From Halicephalobus mephisto (taxonomy: Eukaryota > Nematoda > Chromadorea > Rhabditida > Panagrolaimidae), in NCBI GenBank assembly GCA_009193035.1, contig SWDT01000125.1, forward strand, positions 62,001 through 126,000: 64,000 nt of DNA. Reading direction: 5' to 3'. The translations under genes and the position numbers were made by a program. The stretch's first letter is position 1; every line of letters begins with the position of its first letter. The notes under the pieces were generated by a model. The model was not told the origin of the DNA, did no database searches, and saw only the letters and a program-made list of their open reading frames with translations. Of this stretch, positions 34,501 to 45,709 are shown in pieces.

Positions 34501-37500
34501 GAAGATAATTTTGTTTATGTTCTCTTGCTTTTTCATTGGTTTCTTTAATTTCAGTCGCCTGTTCATTCTCATCCTCCTTCGAATATCCCTCCATCAGAAG
34601 AAACGACTGTCCCTGAAGGTTCAGCACCTGCGAGTGTTCAATCTGGAGGTGTAAAAGCACAGAAATCGACACAGTCAAGATTTACTGTAACTCCAGCTGC
34701 TACTTCATCAGCGACTCCTATATCACATATATCTGAACATCCTGATGTTGAACATCGCGTACGTACTTGTTTTTTCCTACTTGAATTGCTTTAATTGTTT
34801 TATTTCTTCTTTTTTGGGTGTTTATGATTGATTTTCAGAAACTTAATGCTGGTGCTGCTCTGAATTATTCTCCATCGACTGTGTCTATCGATTCGAAAGC
34901 TAGTGTACCTAACACTCCAGGTGCTCAGTCTTCGAAGACAAGATTCCAAGTTCATGCAGTACCTAATCAACCACCTGCCAGTGTTGTATCTGGTCAGCCG
35001 TCTCAATCTAATGTTTCTGATAAGAAATCTTCATCTACGAATATTGCTTCCACTCATTCTACTGGTAGTCAAGGACGACAACCTTTACCTGCTGCTGTTA
35101 GTTCAGTTACTCTTGAACAATTGGACAGTGAATTAAGGAAGGTCAGTGGAGTTCAAGCTGATGTTGCTTCTGTAGTAGCAACTGGAAGTCCTCATTTAAT
35201 GCATGCTTTGAATCAATCGTTATCTTCTGCTAATGTTACAACTACTCAACATTCGTCTGCAGCTCCTGAATCTCATGGTCAATTAGCGGATTTAAATGAG
35301 AAATTGGCCTTATTGACAAATAAGCAGCCTCATGGTGATAATATTGATGGATCTCAACAACAACAAAATCCTTCCTATCGAACTGGTCCTGTTTTAAGTC
35401 GTTCTGGTTCTGTTGTTCCTGAAGATTTTGCTCAATCATCTGCTTCAATGGCCAATTCTACCGCTGGAACTGCAAGTCCATCTATGTCAAATTCAACCAT
35501 ATTGCATCCTAGTGTTCCTCTAGAAAGTTTGAATGATTTGGCATCTGCTTTACAACGAGTTTGTTTGTTGATTTATATGAATTTTGACTGTTATTATTAT
35601 AGACTTTACCGGGTGTGAATTTTGATACGTCCATTAATGCTCAAATGGGAAATCGTGTGATGCAGTTGCAAGGGTATCCGGATGAAGTGTTACATGCAGA
35701 TGCTTCACAAGTAGGTTTTTGTTTTTTTTGCGATTATGTCACTTTTTTGTGGCTTATTGTTGTGCTTTTTCTTTTGTTTTGTCCCATGTGATGCTTTATA
35801 TCGTTTTTATTCATAGCCGTCAGAAGCAGTTTCTGGAATCACTCCAAGTCCCGATTCTGCTGTTGTGTCGAATATGGTGACGTCTACTTCTGAGGTTTCT
35901 ACTAATTCTTCTGAATCAAGTACATCTGATCGTCCATCTATCTTGCCTATTTCTGTTTCTGCGAAGAAATCCACTGCCAGTGATTCAACTGTACTTACTC
36001 CATCGACTTCTGAAGCTGTACCATCTAGTAATTCAAACTTTAATAATTCGACAAATCCATCAACTCCTACGATTTCATCAAGAAAGAAGGGTCATCCTAT
36101 TGCTGATCTAAAGGAACTCGATTCAGCTCTTACTCAAGCCTTGAGTCGTTCAACTTCTACAGCTATTGCATCATCTCGGACGCAATTGGTGACTGCTGGA
36201 AGCAATGAGAGTGCTCGTCATTCTGTTATTGAACAATTGGTTAACGTTTCTCTTTCCAATACGAATTCTGAGAGTGTTTCTACGAATTTGATAAATTCTC
36301 AACCATTGAAACACAGTCCTGGACTTTCTTCACCATCTTCTCCACTTCAACGAAGTACTTCTGTTACTACTTTTATTCTGGATGCTTCTGCTGGAATGGA
36401 TCAGACCCCAGTACCTCCAGGTGCGATGTCACATGCGACGTTGTCTTTTGGACAGGTTCATGGTAACGATATTTCTCATTATGGAGACGGACATCAGGAT
36501 TATAATTCTCAAATGCAGTCTCAAGTTCATCATCAAAGAACGTCTCATGCTTCTTTGACAGCAACTGGGATGAATACATTGATTGGAACTGGAACTCATG
36601 GTGGATATTTTACGGCAGATCACTTTACTGTACCAATATATCATCATGGGAGTCATCAACAATTGAATTCTCACATTTATCAACCAAATACAAACCATAC
36701 TCATCATCCGTGTGGATGTTCAATTGCTTGCTTAAATGAGCACTATATTCCACAGGTAGCATGTTGTTTTAGTTTTTTTAGTTGATTAATGAGTTTAGTT
36801 GCCGCTTTAAAATTATTTTCGTTGTAACATTTTGTGGTTGTGTTCGTAGTTGTGAAATCAGAGGATTTGATTGGTTTTTATTAATTCATTGTGTTTAGCT
36901 TGAGGACGAATATGACCATGACGATGATGAACTGATACAAAGACTCTTTCATAAGTAAGGGTTGATATATGAATGTGCTTTATTTGATAATTTTAGGCAT
37001 AAAGTGGAATTGGAATATCTTCTTGAGAGACAAAGGAATGAACTGCTGAGTTTAAGACGATTACGGAAACGAGCTCCACCTTGTTCTTATTACTATCATC
37101 ATGGTCATCCGAGTGCTCATAGAGTACTCAATCAAAGTCAACCTGGGGTTGTTTCTTCTCAAGGAGGTCGTATTCCGGCAAATCAATCTGTTCCTTCTGA
37201 TTTTCTTACTAGTGCTTCGGTTCATGAATTAACTACATTAGCTACGAAGGTATGCAAAATAATGTTTCTAAATTGTATGGTTTATTTTAGACTGTTGCAA
37301 AAGCTGATGCTTTGTCACAAACTGATTCTGCCCCAATTTTGGCTAGTGTTAATGCTATTCATTCTGATCAATCTAATTCTGCCCGTGGTCGTCAATCCTC
37401 TCCATCTATTTTTCAAGAAGGATTGAACCCATTGCCATCGTCGACTGGAACTACGTCTTCTGGAGATGGTTCTCCGAAAAGACAATCTACAATTGGCTCA

Positions 37501-37608
37501 CAAACTCACACTCCTGGGACTATGGTCATGGCTAGGGAGAAACTGAGGAATCTTTTTACTCGAGGGCATTCTCATCAGAAATCCACCAAATCATCCCATA
37601 AGCACTAG
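31511..37608 (+). CDS. wnk-1: WNK (with-no-lysine) serine/threonine kinase
   Basis: Fourteen exons join in phase (starts at 31511, 31754, 32484, 32769, 33241, 33491, 34124, 34555, 34839, 35603, 35817, 36899, 36997 and 37291) and give 1746 residues. The kinase domain has the WNK signature. The strand-3 position is Cys (VAWCEL, Cys329), and the catalytic Lys sits in the glycine loop GRGSFKTV (Lys312). HRDLKCDN is at 428-435 and DLG at 449-451. [12 protein letters not shown] contains the activation-loop Ser463, equivalent to Ser382 of human WNK1. An OSR1-C-like (CCT) domain follows at about 589-650, with a second CCT-like segment near 785-825. Two RFxV motifs, RFTV (923-926) and RFQV (984-987), can dock SPAK/OSR1-type kinases. 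The pathway, WNK to GCK-3/OSR1 to cation-chloride cotransporters, senses osmotic and chloride state. The C-terminus holds a basic coiled-coil segment. The gene ends 335 bp from the convergent HSP70. Confidence 0.94.
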
Positions 37609-37943
37609 GATTATTGATATGTTAGAAATTACGTAACTAATTTTTACGGGTAACTATCGACAGAATTCCGATAGCCACCTAGAGGTTTTGCTGCGTGTTG
37701 AGAGTTTAAATTTAGAAATCTTGTTTTTGTCAAAACTGTACACGATACTATCTTACAAACTTCGCTTTCTAATCTCCTAAAACCTCTATCCTTGATGAAC
37801 GCGGGGATAATTAATTTGGAACAACCGATAAATACTGAATAAGTTTATCAAATAATGTGAATACAAGGGTATCTGAAGGCTGTTAGAATAATATACAGTA
37901 GACGGTAGAATCGTGTAACTGAGAGATCAACCGACTAAGAGGA
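37609..37943. other. Convergent 3' UTR interval between WNK and HSP70
   Basis: This 335-bp interval lies between the two stop codons. No ORF or RNA gene is visible; it presumably holds both 3' UTRs. Confidence 0.6.
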
Positions 37944-40324
37944 TTAATCAACTTCTTCAATTGTTGGTCCTCCGGCACCTCCTTGAGAACCTCCTGTTGA
38001 ATGACCACCATCAAAACCTCCTCCGGATCCTGCTTGTTGATAGAGTTTAGTAACAATGGGGTTGCAGATACGTTCGAGTTCTTTTTGACGATCATCGAAT
38101 TCATCTTTTTCAGCAGTCTGATTGGTATCAAGCCAAGAAAGGGTTTCATTACATTTGTCAAGGATTGTTTTACGGTCATTTTCGCTGATTTTGTCTTTGA
38201 GCTAAAATTTATAAAAAAAAAATAAAAATAAAATGAAAATTGACTTACTTTTTCATCTTCAATGGTCTGTTTCATGTTGAAGCAATAGGATTCAAGAGAA
38301 TTCTTAGATGAAATACGATCACGTTGTTTGTCATCTTCAGCTTTGTATTTTTCGGCTTCATTGACCATTCTTTCGATTTCTTCTTTGGATAATCTGCCTT
38401 TGTCGTTGGTGATAGTGATGTTGTTTTTCTTTCCTGTTGATTTGTCTTGAGCTGTGACGTTGAGAATGCCATTGGCATCAACGTCGAAAGTGACTTCAAT
38501 TTGAGGAACACCCCGAGGGGCTGGTGGAATTCCACTGAGTTCGAACTTTCCGAGAAGATTGTTGTCCTTGGTCATCGCACGTTCGCCTTCGTAAACTTGA
38601 ATCAGAACACCTGGTTGATTGTCGGCATAAGTAGTGAAAGTTTGGGAAGTCTTGGTTGGAACTGTAGTGTTTCTCTTGATGATAGGAGTCATCACCCCAC
38701 CAGCAGTCTCGATACCCAAGGAAAGAGGAGCGACGTCGAGAAGAAGAAGATCCTGGACATTTTCGGATTTGTCGCCAGAGAGAATGGCGGCTTGGACAGC
38801 GGCCCCGTAAGCGACGGCTTCGTCGGGGTTGATGCTTTTGTTGAGTTCCTTTCCGGAGAAAAAGTCAGAAAGAAGCTTCTGGACCTTGGGAATACGAGTA
38901 GAACCTCCGACAAGAACGATATCATGGATTTGGGATTTGTCCATTTTGGCATCACGAAGAGCTTTCTCGACTGGATCCATTGTGCTTCTGAATAGATCGG
39001 CATTAAGTTCCTCGAATCGGGCACGAGTAATACTGGTATAGAAGTCAATTCCATCGAAAAGGGAATCAATTTCGATATTCGCTTGAGCAGAACTGGAGAG
39101 AGTTCTTTTAGCACGTTCGCAAGCTGTACGAAGACGACGAAGAGCTCGAGGATTAGAAGCAAGGTCTTTCTTGTGTTTTCTCTTGAATTCACCGGCGAAA
39201 TGATTGACCATACGGTTATCAAAGTCTTCACCACCCAAATGAGTATCACCAGCTGTGGATTTTACTTCGAAAATACCGTCTTCGATTGTCAAGATAGAAA
39301 CATCGAAAGTTCCACCACCCAAATCGAAAATCAAAACATGTCTTTCTCCACGTCCTTTCTTGTCGAGACCGTAAGCAATAGCAGCAGCTGTGGGTTCGTT
39401 AATGATACGTAAGACGTTCAATCCAGCGATCGCTCCGGCGTCCTTAGTAGCTTGACGTTGGGAATCGTTGAAGTAAGCTGGAACGGTAATAACAGCATCT
39501 TTGACAGTAGTTCCGAGGAAAGCCTCAGCAGTTTCCTTCATCTTAGTCAGAACCATAGATGAGATTTCTTCGGGGAAGAAAGCCTTGTTTTCTCCTTTAA
39601 ATTCGACTTCAACCTTCGGACGACCACCGTCAGAATTGATGACCCTGAAAGGCCAATGTTTCATGTCAGATTGGACAGCTGGATCATCGAAACGACGACC
39701 AATAAGACGTTTAGCATCTGAAACCACAGTATTACGAAGACTATATAAAAATTTGCACAAAAATACCAAAATATAAATTCTTAGAAAAAAACGCGCGTTA
39801 ATTCTCGCAGCGAATTGTCGGAATTACCGTATTTTCTACTCTCACTGAAATCGTTTACTTTGCGCCGGAATTTAAAAGGTACATTATCATAAAAATCCGA
39901 CAAATATTATTTTATGAAGTTGTTTCGATGTAAATTTTTAAGAATTTTTAAAATAATTGTGAAAAATAGAAATATAAATTGACAGAAAATGATTTATTAA
40001 AATTACTTTTTTTCTACTTTTACAAAGTTCTTTCACTTTTTGCGGAAATTTAAAAACTTCAAGGAATAATTTTTTAAAATTGTGTTTGTAGTAAAATAAC
40101 AAGAATTTGAAAAATAATAACTTACCGAAAACAGTGTTGGAGGGATTCATGGCTACTTGGTTCTTCGCAGCGTCTCCGATCAGTCTTTCAGTATCTGTGA
40201 AGGCAACATAAGAAGGAGTAGTTCTGTTTCCTTGATCATTAGCAATAATTTCGACTTTTCCATTCTGAAAGACTCCGACACAGGAGTAAGTTGTTCCAAG
40301 ATCGATTCCAACAGCATTCGGCAT
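37944..40324 (-). CDS. hsp-1: Cytosolic HSP70 chaperone (HSP-1/HSC70 type)
   Basis: Three exons (40126-40324, 38249-39717, 37944-38201) encode 641 residues. The nucleotide-binding domain opens with [44 protein letters not shown] and [15 protein letters not shown] are intact. The substrate-binding domain ends with a Gly-rich tail and the EEVD terminus that binds TPR co-chaperones, marking it as the cytosolic/nuclear form. The first intron (408 bp) falls at VF-DAKRL, the position I recall in C. elegans hsp-1, and contains a copy of the dispersed repeat. An acceptor-like TTTTCAG at about 40359-40365 marks a 5' UTR intron or trans-splice site. Several heat-shock-element arrays lie upstream (40611-41012). 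The gene ATP-dependently folds and holds client proteins. Similarity to C. elegans HSP-1 is very high, but I cannot exclude an inducible paralogue. Confidence 0.95.
39800..39940 (+). repeat. Dispersed repeat copy in HSP70 intron 1
   Basis: It carries GCGAATTGTCGGAATTACCG, then TTTGCGCCGGAATT, then a degraded TTATGAAGTTGTTTCGATGT. The same order of blocks is found at 46214-46330 and 52930-53070. Confidence 0.6.
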
Positions 40325-40610
40325 TTTGGAAAAATACTTTATTCGAAGTCACTCTTATCTGAAAATAAACATTTAAAAAATACAGTAATTGAAGTTAACG
40401 TCAGTAATGGATCATTTCCGGACAAATAATTGTATTAAAAATTTTAATTTAAAAAAACAAGGATATTTTTGAGTAAAGTCGCCAAAAATAGGAAAAGCAA
40501 TATGTTTAAAAATTTCATGATTTTTATTTTTTAATTAAATTTGAAAAAATTCTAAATTCAGGAATTAATAAATGAGATAAAAGATAAACCCCAAAAAATT
40601 TACAAAGCCA

Positions 40611-41012
40611 TTCTCGAAACTTCGAAGGGACTCAGAACGGAAAAGAGCAATGACCACGTTCGTTTCGTTGTTTTTCTGAGTTTTTCTAGAATCTTCCAGT
40701 TCGTTCCAGCGTTTGCATCCGTGTATTCCGTGGACCAGCTGTTTTGGCCAATGTTTGTTCCATAAGGGAGGAGAGAGTTCAGAAAAGAAAATAACAACAA
40801 ACGTACGGACGTACCAATTTCAAAACAGCGATTAAAAACGAAACTATCCAAAAATAACTGTATTAAGAAATACAAAAATCAAAAACAACGAACATAAATG
40901 GAGAGCTATTTATCAGGTAGGAATAGAAACTCGAACATTCTAGAATTTATAAAAATCGAAAATAGGCGTTTTAAAATTTTTTTTCGGAAAAAATTTCTAG
41001 AAAATTCGCGAA
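40611..41012 (-). promoter_or_regulatory. Heat-shock element cluster upstream of HSP70
   Basis: HSF1 binds alternating GAA/TTC blocks spaced by two bases. Perfect arrays seen here are TTC-TC-GAA-AC-TTC (40611-40623), TTC-TA-GAA-TC-TTC (40684-40696), GAA-CA-TTC-TA-GAA (40933-40945) and the four-block TTC-TA-GAA-AA-TTC-GC-GAA (40995-41012). They lie about 290-690 bp upstream of the HSP70 start. Such a cluster is what a heat-inducible promoter would have, though the outer two sit in the window's general TTC/GAA-rich filler. Confidence 0.6.
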
Positions 41013-41350
41013 TTCTTAGTTTCAAATGTTTTTAAACTAAAAAAAATTAATTTGACCATGAAATCAGTTTAAAGAAAATTTTTTGTCATTTTCAATTTTA
41101 TATAATTTCGAAAATGTGAATTTAAAATTTTTTATTATTTTTAATTTTATTCATACAATTTGAAAATTTTAATATAAAGAATTTTTAATTTTATATAACT
41201 TTGAAAATTTTAATTAAAAAATTTTTGATTTCTAATTTTATATAACTTCGAAAATTTTTATTGAATTTCGTCATGTCTTATTTGGAACTAAATTCAGGAT
41301 TTCGAAAAACTTTATTTCTCGATTATTACGAGTTTTTTAATCCCGAAAAT

Positions 41351-42826
41351 TCAATGCCGTACAGAAGACGGGTATCTGGAGACATCTGAAGGACGATGTT
41401 GTAAGTATTTTCCGCGATCAGAAAAATGATCACCGGATGGTCTCATGTTTGGTTGTTGAGGATATGAATGGGGGAAAAATCTAGAAAGTGTTCCTAAAAT
41501 TGTAAAATTATTTTAAATATTTTTCTTTATAAAATACCAAATTTGAATTGAATTTCCGGAATATGTGGAGGTTTCTTACTTGCTAAAACGAAACCCAAAG
41601 CTGCCAAGATTAATTGATCCACGACCAGGATAAACGCCATCGTGTAAGCCCATTTCAAATGACATACTCCTAATTTGTATCTTTCTGAATCGCAAATTTC
41701 ACGGACTCGGGCGTGATCCCAACCTGCGGGATAAATCACACATGCCGCAAGAAGATTAAAAACTAAATTTTATTTTTATTTTAAAGATTTAAAAATCTTT
41801 AACTTACAAGAAAACAAGTGCATCCATGAGCTGATAATGAAGACATAACGATCTCTCAATAACACAAGCAGCTGAAATTTTTAATTTTTAAAAGTAAAGA
41901 ATAAAAATCGAACCATGATAGATAACAGAGCCAGAAGATTCAGAATCGTGGCCGTGATGACGAGGAAAAATGAGATCTTGAATGGATTTGACAGAGTTCT
42001 GATTTTGAGGACATCCCAGTGACAGCTGTTGGAAACTCGTCCGTCTTCGAAGTCATCCGGTGAAGTACAGTAATTGTAGAGACCGAAATAGCCTCCTCTG
42101 TCGTTTCCTATCCATTCCGGATGAATAAGGACCAAAATATGGAGAGCCGCTGAAAGTTATATTACGTGAATGAAAAAATATAAGGTATGAGAGAAATTAC
42201 TAATAATGTGTGGAAATCAGCTTTTGGGATTGGGCTTAGGCATCTAGGTCATGGTGATAACAACACTATGCAAAATTTTGGGACACCACAATTGGTTTAA
42301 TATTTTTACCATCTTATATTTTTTTCATTTTATATTTCTTCCATCTTATATTTTTTTCATTTTATATTTTTTCATCTTATATTTTTCCCACTGTCATATA
42401 TTACGGTCAAAATGAAAAATAAATTTTTTAATGCAATTATGTCAGAAAAAATCCTATAATTATAAGCTCGAAATGTTCATTCCAAAATGCTAGAATTATA
42501 AAAATAAACTTTTTATAAAATTATTTCGTTATGAATTTTAAAAATTTTCAGAATTTTCTAAAACGTTCGAACTCAAATGCTCAAAAATATATAAAAATTT
42601 AAAATAAATTTAAAAATCATTTTAATAAAAATTTTCATAACTTTTAGAAAATTTCGAAATTTTTTAAGATTTTGGATTTTGAAAAATTTGGAAATTATAA
42701 TATTACTTTAAAAATTATAAATTTATTAAATAACGGACCTGAGCATAATGTGAATAAGACCCAAATAGCTCCGAGAATCCTCCAATGACGAACGTATTCT
42801 TTATGATAGTCGACCAAATACTGCAT
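41351..42826 (-). CDS. LHFPL-family tetraspan membrane protein
   Basis: Five exons (42739-42826, 41914-42149, 41808-41871, 41580-41762, 41351-41493) encode 237 residues, within the usual LHFPL range. Four transmembrane segments are visible: TM1 RILGAIWVLFTLCSAALHILV, TM2 FFLVITATILNLLALLSIM, TM3 YVFIISSWMHLFSFFNLLAACVI and TM4 WAYTMAFILVVDQLILAALGFVL. The first extracellular loop has HPEWIGNDRGGYFGLYNYC, like the PYWIGD..GYFGLFHYC of vertebrate LHFPL3/4, and TM3 is followed by YPAGWD, like FPDGWD. Relatives are auxiliary subunits of channels and receptors in hair cells and synapses. The nematode role is unknown to me. If the last intron (41494-41579) is retained, the tail becomes KKPPHIPEIQFKFGIL instead of the spliced Pro/Arg/Ser-rich tail. 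Confidence 0.82.
42309..42390. repeat. Short tandem repeat, about 31-bp unit
   Basis: The unit CATCTTATATTTTTTTCATTTTATATTT is repeated about 2.6 times inside intron 1 of the LHFPL gene. Confidence 0.6.
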
Positions 42827-43591
42827 ATAGAAAATTCATCAACGAATCAGCTTGGAACTGAATCGAAAATCAATCCTTAATTCTTCCAATTTTACGAATT
42901 TTAAAGACGATAACGACCGATCCGCCAAAAGCTGTCACGATTGGATCGCTTTCACGTCTTCATTAGCCATATTTCTCTGATTTTTGATTGGTCGCTGACT
43001 GTTTTCCGTTGACCGCTGCTTTTTCGCGCCTTCCCTTACGTAAACATTGGAGTACTCATAAGGATTAATTTACGAATAACATTGAATTTCAAAATCCAAA
43101 AGTAGCTGAAAATATATTTTCAAAAATGAGATTTCCTTTATTCAAATTAGTAATCAAAATTTAAATCTGAAATTTTCGTGTTAGGATGCGAAATTTGCGG
43201 GTTTTTTCTTTTTTGAAAAATGAAGTCCATTGAAATTTTGATTTAAAACGAAATTTTTTGATTTTTTTCTTTTTCGAAAATGTATTTTATTTTATCAAAG
43301 TTAATCAAAATTTAAATCTGAAATTTTCGTGTTAGAATGCAAATTAAAAAAAATAAATTTAATTTGTGAATTTTAAAAAATAAATATTGATTTTAATCAA
43401 TTTTATATAAATTTATAATATATTAAATTCTTTCAAAATTACTTTTTTTTGGAAAAAATAATTTCACTAATTATGTCCCAAGGCGAAAATTAAAGATATG
43501 AAATTTTGATTTTTATTTTTAAAAACGAAGAATTGATTTCATTGAGACTAGAAATGATATAAAGCAGAATTCAAAAATACGCAATAATTTT
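42827..43591. other. Intergenic region upstream of LHFPL with repeat
   Basis: The first 200 bp (42850-43050) is less AT-rich and is the likely LHFPL promoter. The part at 43140-43450 is a diverged repeat, described separately. No exon is seen. Confidence 0.5.
43140..43450 (+). repeat. Dispersed repeat with internal duplication
   Basis: This copy is related to 29640-29820. It contains two versions of AAATCTGAAATTTTCGTGTTA, starting near 43160 and 43314, so the unit has partly duplicated in tandem. It shares GCGGGTTTTTTCTTTTTTGA exactly with the other copy. Confidence 0.6.
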
Positions 43592-44869
43592 TTAGAATCT
43601 CGGTGTATTGGGATGTCCAGTTTGAAGGCCGGTCACCAGACGATTGGTCAAACTGTCGACATCTGGTGCAGAACGATCTCTCATGGTTGTTTGTTGACGG
43701 ATTTCCTGAACTTTTCGATCGGACAAGATATCTCCTTGGATGAATGGAGTTTGATTCTGATTAGCTTGATGTTGTCGATTAGTGAGGCCTTCGTCACGGA
43801 TTTGACGGACAAATTTCAGTGGATTTACAGAGTTGGAACCTGCATGATAGGGTGCATATGGGGCATAGGTCTCTTCCGTCGTTGATTTTGAATATTGTTG
43901 TTTAATAGTTCTGGTAATTGTTCCGCCATCAGGGAGAGATTCGTAGCCTTCGATCGTTTGGATCGGAGTAGTAGTTGCATATTGATGAATTAGTTCCTTC
44001 GGATTAGTCACCAGATAATCTTTCTTGATTTCATAGCGCATGCCGGGTTCGCTGAAGAGAGCGGAAGTGGCTGAAAAAATATTTTCTTTTAGATTTAACT
44101 TCCGATATAAAAAACTTACTGCTCGTACGACCGGATTGGGGGAAATCATAACGACTATCACCAAGTCCATTCAGATAATCGCTTTTCGGTGGTTCGGAAC
44201 GCAGGGAGTTGAGGGTGCCGTAGGGGTCGTGGCTTGGGGACTTTAATCCACTCAATGGAACAGAAGGAGCTGTATTGACTGCTGGTGGAGGAGCAGTCGC
44301 GGGGGGTCGGTTGAGACTACTCGTTCCTAGGCCAGAAGTCGCGGCTGGGGTGGCAGAAAAACCCAAAGGATCTCCCATACCACTAAAAGGAGAACCAACA
44401 TTGGTAGCTCGAGAATTACGACCTGAATCAGGAAATCCTCCACCAAATTCGCTTCCAGCTCTTGTTCCTCCAGCTTGACTCTCTCCATCACCCCCTGTTG
44501 TCCATGCTTTTTCCGTAACACGAACCCCATCACGACCTGGAGTCCCTTTTTCAACAACACGTTGATGAATAACGGACACACGAGGAGCAAGATCACGTGG
44601 AACTCTTTTCAGTTCAATTCCATCCGCTGCAACGACACCGTCCCCGATGGGCGAATAATACATCCGACGGGGCTTTAGGGACTTGTTAACAAGATGCGGA
44701 TCTGTTACGAGCTAAAATCTATTTTTAAAAGAAATAAAAAATAAAATCCAACTTCGCCTCCAGTCCAAAATGTTGGACCAAATTCGACTCCAGACCCGAC
44801 GCGGTCTCCATAGCCAGGGAAGCGGGTGAAATCGCGTTCCAAAGAACGCTCCTTCGAGCTTCTGCTCAT
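43592..44869 (-). CDS. Unrecognised, probably disordered 395-residue protein
   Basis: Three exons (44753-44869, 44120-44711, 43592-44070) join in phase. I do not recognise the family. The N-terminus, MSRSSKERSLERDFTRFPGY, is charged and is followed by GVEFGPTFWTGGE. A conserved-looking block, RRMYYSPIGDGVVAADGIEL then RVSVIHQRVVEKG, sits near residues 55-95. The middle is rich in Gly, Ser, Pro and Ala and is probably disordered. The C-terminal part has Tyr/Pro patches (YAPYAPYHAG) and SVNPLKFVRQIRDEG. No signal peptide or membrane segment is visible. The length, codon use and clean splice sites argue for a real gene. The mix of short conserved motifs and disorder would suit a scaffold or cytoskeletal adaptor, but that is only a guess. 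Confidence 0.72.
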
Positions 44870-45709
44870 TTACAGAACTTCTGCTACCTAAAATTAACTC
44901 CAGACATCAGAAAAAAATTATTTCAACACGAGTATCTAAAAATTAAATTTTTAAATATCTCAAAAATTTCCATAAAATTCTGAAACTTGATGGAATTCTA
45001 GAACTTTTCAGAATATGGCACTGAACTCCAGGAAGATTATGAAAAACTCCCTGATATTTCTAGAGTTACAAAAGTATCCACTGGATTATAAAAAGTTTCA
45101 GAAATTTCAAAGATATTCTAAAAACTCTTAAACGAGATTCTTGAAGATTTCGAAATTTCCTATTTTGATTCTGTAAAACTTTCGAAATCTGAGAAATTTT
45201 GAAGAATCCCGAAAGTTCTAATTAGATTCTAGAAAATTCTGCAAATTTTAGAAATCTAGAAAAATTAAAAACTTGAAAATTTAAAAAACATTGATTTTTG
45301 GAAAATTTTAATTTTTAAAAATATCTAATTTTATAGCGGGGCGAAATTGATTGAAAAACATTCTTGATGTTGGAAAATAAAGCTAGGCGGACTCTAAAAA
45401 TTGAGATAGAGAAAACAGGACATTTCGTGGCAGCTTTAGCTGGTCTGATGGAAAGCCGGCCGCAATCACTCGGGGGCGTTATCCATAATGGCCATCCAAC
45501 AGCCGCACATTCTGGAACATTCGCCTTAGGGATAGACAGTTGATCTTTCTACAAAGATGCCTCTCGGTCCAGAAGCAGGTGCTAGAGGGTATTATCGGCA
45601 ACATGTGTTGCTTGCTCTACCGGGATTTCATATTGACCATTTGGAATGTTTTTTATCGAGGAAAATCTAACATCAAGAAAAACGAAAGCAAATTTCAAAA
45701 CGTCATTTT
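44870..45709. other. Intergenic region between unknown gene and WDR37
   Basis: The part at 44912-45300 is dispersed-repeat head (AATTATTTCAACACGAGTAT) plus TTC/GAA-phased tract. The part at 45360-45660 is strikingly GC-richer and holds the coding-like fragment described separately. Confidence 0.5.
45367..45669 (+). pseudogene. Coding-like fragment with frame break, unknown identity
   Basis: An ATG at 45367 opens 58 codons to a stop at 45541-45543, including KTGHFVAALAGLMESRPQ and NGHPTAAHSGTFALGID. Just before that stop, the +1 frame opens and continues to 45669, including MPLGPEAGARGYYRQHVLLA and LPGFHIDHLECF. One frameshift would link the two. The GC content is well above the flanks, and the protein-like composition argues against chance. 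It lies on the opposite strand between two minus-strand genes. It could be a decayed gene or transposon fragment, a small gene with an unseen int­ron, or a structured RNA. I do not recognise it. Confidence 0.3.

Noticed and set aside
38447..39412. Plus- and minus-strand alternative frames within HSP70
   Set aside because: They are shadows of the highly conserved HSP70 frame.
40600..40875. Minus-strand 91-codon frame upstream of HSP70 as a gene
   Set aside because: It lies in the HSE-bearing promoter region and has no recognisable domain.
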